A DNA stretch of 43,481 bases, from the NCBI GenBank assembly GCA_007692605.1, contig REBS01000092.1, forward strand, positions 1 to 43,481, written 5' to 3'. The notes under the pieces were generated by a model that searched no databases, was not told where the DNA came from, and saw nothing but the letters and a program-made list of their open reading frames with translations. The DNA comes from Gemmatimonadales bacterium. Lineage in GTDB: Bacteria; Gemmatimonadota; Gemmatimonadetes; Longimicrobiales; Gaopeijiaceae. The position numbers and the translations under genes are program-made. Of the stretch, positions 18,250 through 25,067 are shown piece by piece; positions within the stretch are counted from its first letter, which is position 1, and every line of letters starts with the position of its first letter.

Positions 18250-18267
18250 CAAGGGGGTCAACCCTTG
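18250..18267. promoter_or_regulatory. Inverted repeat upstream of ald, possible operator
   Basis: CAAGGG (18250-18255) and CCCTTG (18262-18267) with a 6-base centre; on the minus strand the centre reads TTGACC, a good -35 hexamer. The DNA 17 bases further (AGATTT) is a poor -10, so the promoter reading is weak, but the layout resembles the palindrome centred on the mreB -35 box. It lies about 120 bases before the ald start. Confidence 0.35.
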
Positions 18268-18308
18268 TACCACCTTTTCCCGACTCTCCCTCCGACCCCG
18301 GGGGGGTC

Positions 18309-19595
18309 TCAGGCCGGTCCCAGCCGGAGTACCGCCTGGACCTCGGGGTTCAGATACGTGCGGGCAACCTCTGCGACCTCGTCTCTCGAGACCGTCTCGA
18401 TCCGATTGAGGAGCTGATCGAGCGTCAGGTACGGCTGGTCGTAGAGGGCGAAGCCGGCCAGGCGGAAGAGCCGGGCCGACGTGGACTCCAGCGACAACAT
18501 CACCTGGCCCTTGACCTGATCCTTCACCTCGCGCAGTTCGTCGAGCGGGAGGCCTTCGTTGGAGATCACCGCCATCTCCTCGCGGATCGCGTCGATCGCC
18601 CGCTCGGTCCATTCGGGGCGCGTTCCCACGTAGACGCCCGATACCCCGGCCCGCGAATAGAAGGACTGGAACGAGTACACCGTGTAGGCGAGTGCCAGCT
18701 CTTCCCGAATCCGCTGAAAAAGTCGTGAACTCATCCCTCCACCGAACGCCGACGAGAGAAGCACGAGGGGGATCCTCTCCGGGGCCGACCGCGGAGGGGT
18801 CCTGGCTCCGAAAACGATATGCGTCTGGGCGGATGTGCGCTCGACGTGCCTGTGGGCACCCGACCCCTGATCGGGAAGCTCGGGGATCACGGCACCCGTA
18901 CCCCGTTCCAGGTGACCGAACTTCGCCTCGACGGTCTCGAGAATTCGCTCGTGTTCGAGATGTCCGGCCGCCGCGACGATGAGTTCTCCGCCCCGGTAGC
19001 GTTCCCGATGGATCCGTTGCAGGGTTTCGACCTCGAGTCCCCCGACCGATTCGCGACTCCCGAGAATCGACCGGCCGTAGGGATGACGCCCCCAGAGGAG
19101 GTCGCCATGGAGCTCGAAGACCAGGTCGTCTGGAGTGTCTTCGACCGTGCTGATCTCCTCGAGAACAACCTCGCGCTCGAGTTCCAGGTCTTCTTTTCGA
19201 AGAACCGGGTTCAGGACCAGGTCCGACAGGACGTCCAGGGCGACCGGAAGGTGCTCGCTCAACACACGGGCCTGATACGAGGTGTGTTCTCTCGACGTGA
19301 AGGCGTCGAGCGAGCCACCGAGGCGTTCCAGCGCCATCGCGATCTCCCGGGGGTTCCGCTCACCCGTCCCCTTGAACACCATGTGCTCGAGCAGGTGGCT
19401 CGCGCCGGATTCTTCGGGCCGTTCATGGACGGATCCCTGCCGCACCCAGACCCCGAGAGACACGGAGCGCACTCCCGGAATCGACTCGGTCAGGACCCGG
19501 ATTCCATTCGGGAGCGTGGAGCTGCGCATCCGTCCTCCGACGATGCCGTTCCCTCCGGTCCCCCCGTCGGATCCTGCCGCCACGAACCCGGTCAT
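18309..19595 (-). CDS. M16-family zinc metallopeptidase (YmxG/MlpA type)
   Basis: Pitrilysin-family protease with the inverted zinc motif HxxEH as His67-Leu-Leu-Glu70-His71 and the distal ligand Glu147 (76 residues after His71, the usual spacing). 428 residues with the two halves expected of the family: catalytic N-terminal domain to about 215 and the inactive C-terminal domain with the R/Y-type AFGGGMSSRLFQ segment. No signal peptide, so it acts in the cytoplasm or at the inner membrane face. The ATG at 19595 has a GGGGGAG Shine-Dalgarno sequence about 8 bases before it. Sitting just downstream of pnp matches the Bacillus pnpA-ymxG neighbourhood. The first 20 residues are glycine-rich and may be a later addition. 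Confidence 0.93.
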   Translation of the reverse strand: MTGFVAAGSDGGTGGNGIVGGRMRSSTLPNGIRVLTESIPGVRSVSLGVWVRQGSVHERPEESGASHLLEHMVFKGTGERNPREIAMALERLGGSLDAFTSREHTSYQARVLSEHLPVALDVLSDLVLNPVLRKEDLELEREVVLEEISTVEDTPDDLVFELHGDLLWGRHPYGRSILGSRESVGGLEVETLQRIHRERYRGGELIVAAAGHLEHERILETVEAKFGHLERGTGAVIPELPDQGSGAHRHVERTSAQTHIVFGARTPPRSAPERIPLVLLSSAFGGGMSSRLFQRIREELALAYTVYSFQSFYSRAGVSGVYVGTRPEWTERAIDAIREEMAVISNEGLPLDELREVKDQVKGQVMLSLESTSARLFRLAGFALYDQPYLTLDQLLNRIETVSRDEVAEVARTYLNPEVQAVLRLGPA

Positions 19596-19623
19596 GGAGC
19601 GACTCCCCCTGCTCTGAAACGGG

Positions 19624-19659
19624 AAAACGCCAGAGCCGGGGATATTCCCCGACTCCGGC
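19624..19659 (-). terminator. Intrinsic terminator after pnp
   Basis: Minus-strand hairpin with a continuous 14-bp stem (two G-U pairs) from 19659 to 19629, a 3-base loop at 19643-19645, then GTTTTCCC (T-run 19624-19627). It starts 24 bases after the pnp stop and ends about 30 bases before the M16 start, so the peptidase gene is separated from pnp or depends on read-through. Confidence 0.8.
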
Positions 19660-19683
19660 GCCACCCGACGATTCCGGAGTCGA

Positions 19684-21822
19684 TCATCCGCGACTGGCGG
19701 CCTCAACTTCGGCGACCTGCTCCCCTTCCTCCTCGATCGCCGCTCGACGCGAGAGGCGCAGCCGGCCCTTCTCGTCGATGGCGAGGAGCTTGACCCGGGT
19801 GATATCCCCCCGGTTCAGCACGTCTTCGGTCTTCTCGACGCGGCCGTCGGCCAGCTCCGAGATATGGCAGAGCCCTTCGACTCCCGGAAGGATTTCGATG
19901 AACGCTCCGAAGGTGGTCGTGTTCTTGACCGGCCCCTCGTAGACCCGGCCCACTTCGGGATCCTGCACGATCGCCTCGATCATTTCGCGAGCCCGATCCG
20001 CGGCTTCACCGGAGACCGCCGCGATCTTGACGACCCCGGAGTCCTCGATATCGATCTTGGCCCCGGTCTCGTCCTGAATTGCGCGAATCGTCTTCCCCTT
20101 CGGTCCGATGATCTCACCGAGCTTCTCGGGATTCACCTGCATCGAGGTGATCCGAGGCGCGTGCGGCGACAGTTCGTCCTTGGGAGCGTCGAGCGTGGAA
20201 TCCATCACATCGAGAATGTGAAGGCGCGCCGTCCGGGCCCGACCCAGTGCGTCGATCAGCACCTCACGGGTGATGCCGTCGACCTTGATGTCCATCTGGA
20301 TCGATGTGACGCCCTTCCGGGTGCCGGCGATCTTGAAGTCCATGTCCCCCAGCGCGTCTTCGACCCCCAGGATGTCGGTCAGCACCGCGGTCCGATCGCC
20401 TTCCTTGATCAGCCCCATGGCCACACCGGCAACGGCGGCCTTGAGCGGGACCCCGGCGGCCATCAGCGCCAGCGAGGTTCCACAGACCGAAGCCATCGAC
20501 GAGGATCCGTTCGACTCGAGGACGTCGGAAACGACCCGAATCGTGTACGGGAAGTCGTCATAGTCCGGCAGGAGCGGCTGAATCGCGCGCTCGGCCAGGG
20601 CACCGTGTCCGATTTCCCGACGCGAGGTCCCGCGCATCGGGCGAGCCTCACCGACACAGAAGGGAGGGAAGTTGTAGTGCAGCATGAAGGACTTGCTGAT
20701 CTCCTCCTGCACGTCGATCGAATCGATCCGCTGTTCGTCGCGCGAGGTTCCGAGCGTCGCGACCGCGAGCGCCTGGGTCTGCCCACGGGTGAACAGGGCC
20801 GAACCATGCGTCCGGGGAAGGATTCCGATCTCGCAGGTGATCTCGCGCACGGTATCCATGTCCCGACCGTCGGAGCGGATCCCATCGTCCAGGATCTGCT
20901 TGCGCATCGCGGCCTTCTCGAGTCCGCGCATGATATCACCGACTTCACCCGAAGCATCGGACCATTCCTCGTCCGAGAGCTCCTCTTCGAGCGCACCCTC
21001 GAGCTCCTCGCGAACGTTGGAGAGCGCCTCCTTGCGAGCCGTCTTGTCCGCGATCGACATGGCCTCGCGGACGCGAGTCCCCACCATGCCCTCGATGCGA
21101 TCCGTGAGCTCGCTGGAGGAGGTCTGCGGCTCCCACTCCATCGTGGGCTGACGCAGGCCTTCCAGAAGCTCCGCCTGGATCTCGATGAGCTGGCGAATGC
21201 CCTCGTGGGCAATCTCGAGCCCTTCGGCGATCTCTTCCTCGGAAACCTCGACCGCTCCACCCTCGACCATCAGGAGGGCATCGTTTGACCCGGTCACGAC
21301 AATGTCGAGATCGGAGTACTCGAGCTGCTGGAAGGTCGGGTTCAGCACCCATGTTCCCCGAATCCGACCGATCCGGACGGATGCGACCATGGTGTCGAAG
21401 GGCACCTTCGACATGTTCAACGCCACCGACGCGCCCAGGAGCGCGAGGGTGTCGGCGTCATTTTCCTGGTCCGCCGAGAGGATGTTGCAGACGACCTGGG
21501 TTTCGTTCATGAAACCCTCGGGGAAGAGCGGCCGGATCGGCCGGTCGATCTGACGGGCGGAGAGGATCTCCTTCTCGCCCGGACGCCCCTCACGCTTGAA
21601 GAACCCACCGGGGATCTTCCCGGCCGCGTATGTCTTTTCCCGGTATTCGACCGTCAGTGGGAAAAACGGGAGGTGGGTCGGTCGATTCTGCACCGCGGCG
21701 GTGCAGAGGACCGTGGTCTCACCGAACTGGACCAGGCAGGAGCCCGGTGCCAGTCGAGCCATGCGGCCCGTCTCGAGGATGAGGGTGCGGCCCGCAAATT
21801 CACGTTCGATTCTTTTCATCAT
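19684..21822 (-). CDS. pnp: Polynucleotide phosphorylase (PNPase)
   Basis: Phosphate-dependent 3'-to-5' exoribonuclease of mRNA decay. 712 residues in the usual order: first RNase PH domain (1-215), helical linker (about 235-315), second RNase PH domain (320-545) with the metal/phosphate residues in GDMDFKIAGTRKG and QMDIKVDG, KH domain (about 555-615, GEIIGPKGKT) and S1 domain (620-695, TTTFGAFIEILPGVEG). Two adjacent ATGs (21822 and 21819) compete as start. Position downstream of rpsO is the classic arrangement. The 5' leader carries a long hairpin (21856-21895), the place where E. coli pnp is cut by RNase III and autoregulated. The rpsO terminator lies in between, so pnp expression is by read-through, an own promoter not recognised, or both. 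Confidence 0.98.
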   Translation of the reverse strand: MMKRIEREFAGRTLILETGRMARLAPGSCLVQFGETTVLCTAAVQNRPTHLPFFPLTVEYREKTYAAGKIPGGFFKREGRPGEKEILSARQIDRPIRPLFPEGFMNETQVVCNILSADQENDADTLALLGASVALNMSKVPFDTMVASVRIGRIRGTWVLNPTFQQLEYSDLDIVVTGSNDALLMVEGGAVEVSEEEIAEGLEIAHEGIRQLIEIQAELLEGLRQPTMEWEPQTSSSELTDRIEGMVGTRVREAMSIADKTARKEALSNVREELEGALEEELSDEEWSDASGEVGDIMRGLEKAAMRKQILDDGIRSDGRDMDTVREITCEIGILPRTHGSALFTRGQTQALAVATLGTSRDEQRIDSIDVQEEISKSFMLHYNFPPFCVGEARPMRGTSRREIGHGALAERAIQPLLPDYDDFPYTIRVVSDVLESNGSSSMASVCGTSLALMAAGVPLKAAVAGVAMGLIKEGDRTAVLTDILGVEDALGDMDFKIAGTRKGVTSIQMDIKVDGITREVLIDALGRARTARLHILDVMDSTLDAPKDELSPHAPRITSMQVNPEKLGEIIGPKGKTIRAIQDETGAKIDIEDSGVVKIAAVSGEAADRAREMIEAIVQDPEVGRVYEGPVKNTTTFGAFIEILPGVEGLCHISELADGRVEKTEDVLNRGDITRVKLLAIDEKGRLRLSRRAAIEEEGEQVAEVEAASRG

Positions 21823-21855
21823 CTCTTCTTCTTCTTGTTTCCCGCAGAATCAGGA

Positions 21856-21895
21856 GAACCTTCGATCTCGGGAGACCATCTCCCGAGCAAGGTTC
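21856..21895 (-). promoter_or_regulatory. pnp: Long two-part hairpin in the pnp leader
   Basis: Outer arms GAACCTT (21856-21862) and AAGGTTC (21889-21895), small asymmetric internal loop, inner perfect 9-bp arms CTCGGGAGA (21867-21875) and TCTCCCGAG (21879-21887), 3-base loop. It ends 33 bases before the pnp ATG. No T-run follows. A double-stranded leader hairpin at this position is the known RNase III/PNPase autoregulation element in Enterobacteria; here this is inference by position and shape. Confidence 0.7.
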
Positions 21896-22027
21896 ATGAA
21901 CAAGGCTCCCCGGGTCGGGACTCGGGCCGGTGCGACCGCCGTGTCCCGGGGACCCCGATGGGGCCGACGGGAGATCCGGCAGGATGTGGTGAGGTCGACC
22001 GTGTCCGGTCCCTGGAGGGTAGAGCCC

Positions 22028-22065
22028 AAAACAAAGGCACGGCGACCCGATCGGGCCGCCGTGCC
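22028..22065 (-). terminator. Intrinsic terminator after rpsO
   Basis: Minus-strand stem of 13 bp (nine outer pairs 22057-22065/22036-22044, one G-U, three inner pairs) with loop GATC (22049-22052), followed by TTTGTTTT (22035-22028). It begins eight bases after the rpsO stop. In E. coli, too, a terminator lies between rpsO and pnp and is partly read through. Confidence 0.88.
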
Positions 22066-22073
22066 GGCTGACG

Positions 22074-22343
22074 CTACTTTCGCAGCCCCAGGTCTTCGAT
22101 CAGACTGCGATACTGAGTCAGATCACTCCGCTTCAGGTATTCGAGCAGCCTGCGTCGGCGACCGACCATCCGGAGAAGTCCTCGCCGGCTGTGGTGGTCA
22201 CCCTTGTGATCCGAAAAATGGTCACGCAGCTCATTGATCCGCTGGGTAAGCAGAGCAATCTGAACCGCAGTGCTGCCCCGGTCCTTCTCGTGGAGCTGGT
22301 ATTTTTCAACGATCGCGTTTTTTTCGTCCTTCGTCATGGTCAT
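22074..22343 (-). CDS. rpsO: 30S ribosomal protein S15
   Basis: Primary 16S rRNA-binding protein of the small subunit platform. 89 residues, exactly the usual length, with the conserved [20 protein letters not shown] helix and the [18 protein letters not shown] rRNA-binding stretch. Two in-frame ATGs (22343 and 22337) are possible; the nearest GGAGG (22357-22361) is 13 bases before the first, an unusually long distance, and lies inside a leader that can fold. Candidate promoter at 22431-22459 and terminator directly downstream make it a potential single-gene transcript between ribF and pnp. Confidence 0.98.
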   Translation of the reverse strand: MTMTKDEKNAIVEKYQLHEKDRGSTAVQIALLTQRINELRDHFSDHKGDHHSRRGLLRMVGRRRRLLEYLKRSDLTQYRSLIEDLGLRK

Positions 22344-22426
22344 GGCTTGACCGGTGCCTCCGCAAGAGTCTTCGCTGCAGGGGAAGCCAACCTCTGTCGG
22401 CGTCTGTTCCCTAACGTATTCAAGCC
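22344..22426 (-). promoter_or_regulatory. rpsO: Structured rpsO leader, candidate S15 autoregulatory RNA
   Basis: Leader of about 80 bases with three possible helices: GGGAA/TTCCC (22407-22411 with 22381-22385) stacked through a one-sided CAGAC bulge on GCCGAC/GTTGGC (22396-22401 with 22386-22391, one G-U pair, loop AGAG), and CTTG/CAAG pairing of the 5' end (22421-22424) with the bases next to the ATG (22346-22349). S15 leaders that bind S15 through helix junctions are known from several phyla; this one matches none that I can recall exactly. Confidence 0.5.
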
Positions 22427-22430
22427 TTGA

Positions 22431-22459
22431 AAAGTAAGGCCGAAAACCCGGGCGGACAA
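22431..22459 (-). promoter_or_regulatory. Candidate rpsO promoter
   Basis: On the minus strand: TTGTCC (22454-22459), 17-base spacer, TACTTT (22431-22436), in the gap between the ribF stop and rpsO. Predicted start near 22424 gives the roughly 80-base structured leader. Consensus match is moderate. Confidence 0.5.
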
Positions 22460-22470
22460 GGCCAAACGGC

Positions 22471-23460
22471 TCAAACGCCTCCCGAACCCGACGACGCGTC
22501 CGAGAAGGGAGCCTCGCCCGCCTCGGAGAGGACCGCCCGAGCCTCCTCTACGTCTTTCTCCATTTGCCGGATCAGGGCCCGGGCGCCGCTGAATGGAAGT
22601 ACCGGACGAAGGTGCTGGATCAGATCGACCCGAATCTCCTCTCCGTAGATCTCGGCATCGAAGTCCATCAGGTGGAGCTCGATCGATGGAGGAGACCCGC
22701 GGAAGGTGGGCCGGGGCCCCAGGTGGAGGGCTCCGTCGAAGGTACCGGCCCTGAGGACGCCCCTGACCGCATAGATCCCGGCGGGGGGAAGGAGCTTCCT
22801 GGAATACCCGACCCGGAGATTCGCAGTGGGGAAGCCCAGCTGCGCTCCGCGCCCCTCGCCCCGAACCACCACGCCACGGAAGGAATACGGCCGTCCCAGC
22901 CCGCTCCCTGCGAGGTCGATTCGCCCCTCGGAGACCGCCTTGCGGATCCGCGTCGACGAGACCGGCTCCTCACCGACCTCGATCGGATCCACCACATCGA
23001 CCGCGAACCCGCGCCTGGCACCGATTCGGCGCAGGGTATCGGCGTCGCCGCTTCGTCCCCGACCGAACCCATGGTCGTACCCGATCACAAGTTCCGAGAC
23101 CCGGAGCCGATCGACCAGGACCGCATCGACGAACTCCTCGGGAGACAGCTTCGAAAGCTCCTTGGTGAATCGAAGAAAGACGGCCCAGTCCAGTCCGCTC
23201 TCCGCCAGGATCTCCTTCTTCTCGTCCGGGGTGGTCAGCAGACGAGGGGCGATCTCCGGCCGCACGATCGTGAGCGGGTGCGGGTGGAAGGTGAGAAGCA
23301 CCGCGCGTCCCCCCGATGCCGCGGCCCGTGCCCGAATCTCGTCCAGGACCGCCCTGTGCCCGCGGTGCACGCCATCGAAGGTGCCCACGGTGACGACGGT
23401 CCCCCGCCCATCGGACGGGATGCCCGGTGGATACCTGAACTGCGGGGTACCGGCGCTCAT
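22471..23460 (-). CDS. ribF: Bifunctional riboflavin kinase / FAD synthetase
   Basis: Makes FMN from riboflavin and then FAD. 329 residues with both domains: N-terminal nucleotidyltransferase (about 18-185) with the [10 protein letters not shown] nucleotide-binding motif (His32, His35) and the SSTRIR motif, and the C-terminal kinase domain (about 190-310) with GRPYSFRG, the GFPTANL motif at the flavin/ATP site, and the conserved [14 protein letters not shown] strand. The ATG at 23460 overlaps the truB stop by four bases. Position after truB and before rpsO is the order known from Bacillus (ribC) and many others. Confidence 0.97.
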   Translation of the reverse strand: MSAGTPQFRYPPGIPSDGRGTVVTVGTFDGVHRGHRAVLDEIRARAAASGGRAVLLTFHPHPLTIVRPEIAPRLLTTPDEKKEILAESGLDWAVFLRFTKELSKLSPEEFVDAVLVDRLRVSELVIGYDHGFGRGRSGDADTLRRIGARRGFAVDVVDPIEVGEEPVSSTRIRKAVSEGRIDLAGSGLGRPYSFRGVVVRGEGRGAQLGFPTANLRVGYSRKLLPPAGIYAVRGVLRAGTFDGALHLGPRPTFRGSPPSIELHLMDFDAEIYGEEIRVDLIQHLRPVLPFSGARALIRQMEKDVEEARAVLSEAGEAPFSDASSGSGGV

Positions 23461-24377
23461 TCACCACCTCGCAATCCCGACGAGAACACCTTGGAGGGGC
23501 GCAGCCGATCCCCTTCCCTGCGACCGACACAGACCAACTCGTCCCGGCTCACGACCACCGCCGGACGACCTTCATCGAGACCTTCCGAACCCGACACCTC
23601 TTCGATGTCCGGACTCTGGCCGTGGATCAGACGGGTGGTGATCGCCTCGTCCACCTCGACTCTCGGCAGGTGCGCCATTGCGTCGAGGGGCGTGAGCCAC
23701 GCGCCGGCCAGGGGAGCCCCTCGTTCCATGTCCTCGACGGCGATGGCGTCCCGCACATCGAACGCCCCAATCCCGGTCCGTCTGAGCCGGGTCAGGTGCC
23801 CGCCCACCCCGAGGGCCTCCCCCAGGTCGCGAGCAATGGCTCGCACATAGGTCCCCGTCGAGCAGCGCACCCTGAAGCTCACGTCGGGGGGGCTCCAGCT
23901 CAGGAGCTCGAGTTCGTGAATGGTGATGCGAGCCGGAGTGAGCTCGACCGTTTCCCCTCGACGGGCTTTGCGATAGGCCCGCTCTCCATCGACCTTCTTG
24001 GCGGAATAGCTGGGCGGAAGCTGATCCACCGACCCGGTCAGGGATTCGAGCGCGTCGAGCAGGCGGGCCTCGGTCACGTCTCTCCAGTCCTCGCTGGTCG
24101 CGACCACTTCGCCCTCCGGGTCGAGGGTGCTCGTGACCGTCCCGAGACGGGCGACGGCCTCGTAGCTCTTGTCGAGATCGCCCAGGTACTCGGTCAGCCG
24201 GGTAGCGGGCCCCACGCCCAGGAGAAGCAGTCCCGAGGCGAATGGGTCAAGGGTCCCGGCATGGCCGACCCGACGTTCGGAGAGAGCCCTTCGGGCGATC
24301 CTCACCACGTCGTGCGAGGTGGGCCCGATCGGCTTGTCGACCCGCAGGAACCCCGAGCTCGACACCGGCGACGTCAC
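23457..24377 (-). CDS. truB: tRNA pseudouridine(55) synthase
   Basis: Isomerises U55 in the T-loop of tRNAs. 306 residues; catalytic Asp44 lies in GHAGTLDPFASG, followed by the TruB blocks around YEAVARLG, PPSYSAKKVDGERAY and STGTYVRAIARDLG. The start is GTG at 24377, forming a GTGA overlap with rbfA. The C-terminal 60 residues correspond to the variable PUA-like end and are less conserved. Confidence 0.97.
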   Translation of the reverse strand: MTSPVSSSGFLRVDKPIGPTSHDVVRIARRALSERRVGHAGTLDPFASGLLLLGVGPATRLTEYLGDLDKSYEAVARLGTVTSTLDPEGEVVATSEDWRDVTEARLLDALESLTGSVDQLPPSYSAKKVDGERAYRKARRGETVELTPARITIHELELLSWSPPDVSFRVRCSTGTYVRAIARDLGEALGVGGHLTRLRRTGIGAFDVRDAIAVEDMERGAPLAGAWLTPLDAMAHLPRVEVDEAITTRLIHGQSPDIEEVSGSEGLDEGRPAVVVSRDELVCVGRREGDRLRPSKVFSSGLRGGE

Positions 24378-24775
24378 TCCGGGTCGGGCGATTCGGAGTC
24401 GGGTTCCGGACGCAGGCCGAGACCTCGCTCTTCGGGGGGAATCACCTCTCGCAGGATCGACTCGATCCGCTCCGCCCGCTCCAGGGTCCGATCCACCTGG
24501 AAACGCAGCTCCGGAACCCGGCGAAGCGTGAGCAGGTCCCCCAGCTTTCGACGGATGAAGGGGCTTGCCGCCTCGAGGCCTTCGATGAGCTCCCCCTCGT
24601 CCTCTCCGGTGAGACCCGGACGCACGAAGACCTTTGCCATCCAGAGATCGGGGGTCACCTCGACACCCGTGACCGTGGGGAGCCCCACACGCGGGTCCCG
24701 CACCTCGGTTCTCAGGATCTGGGTAACCTCCCGCTTGAACTGTTCGTTCAGTCGGGCAATTCGCTTTCCGGGCAT
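24374..24775 (-). CDS. rbfA: 30S ribosome-binding factor A
   Basis: KH-fold assembly factor that binds immature 30S subunits near the 16S rRNA 5' end. 133 residues: conserved opening (RIARLNEQFKREVTQIL), the KH core with EVTPDLWMAKVFVR, and the RRVPELRFQVDRTLERAERI strand-helix element. The last 20 residues are acidic and poorly conserved. ATG at 24775, ten bases after ylxP stops; GTGA overlap with truB. Position between infB/ylxP and truB confirms the call. Confidence 0.95.
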   Translation of the reverse strand: MPGKRIARLNEQFKREVTQILRTEVRDPRVGLPTVTGVEVTPDLWMAKVFVRPGLTGEDEGELIEGLEAASPFIRRKLGDLLTLRRVPELRFQVDRTLERAERIESILREVIPPEERGLGLRPEPDSESPDPE

Positions 24776-24785
24776 GTTGAAACCT

Positions 24786-25067
24786 TCAGCGCTCTTCGCG
24801 CAGCGTTCGTCCGACTACGGCTCGCGGCTCGTCGGCCACGAAGCGATCGATGGCGGTCGCCGCCCGGTCTGCGGACGGACCGTCCGACGCCACGAGGGCG
24901 ACCGTGATCTCGGCCCGATCATGCACGTCCTGAAATCCGGTTTCCGCGACGGAAACGTTGAACGTGTTCCCCAGCCGGTCCTTGAGCGACCGGACCACGG
25001 TCCGCTTCTCCTTCAGGGAGCGACAGCCGGGTATGTGAAGCTCCCAGCTCAGGACGAGGACGGTCAA
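24786..25067 (-). CDS. ylxP: DUF503 family protein (YlxP)
   Basis: 93-residue small protein of the DUF503/YlxP family, recognised by VLVLSWELHIPGCRSLKEKR near the start, the alternating VSVAE-x-x-FQDVHDRAEITVALVAS core and its place between infB and rbfA. The start is TTG at 25067, sharing TGA with infB (TTGA overlap); any earlier start would lie inside infB and add sequence the family lacks. The Bacillus homologue has been linked to ribosome assembly together with RbfA, which fits the position; the biochemical role is not settled. Confidence 0.9.
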   Translation of the reverse strand: MTVLVLSWELHIPGCRSLKEKRTVVRSLKDRLGNTFNVSVAETGFQDVHDRAEITVALVASDGPSADRAATAIDRFVADEPRAVVGRTLREER

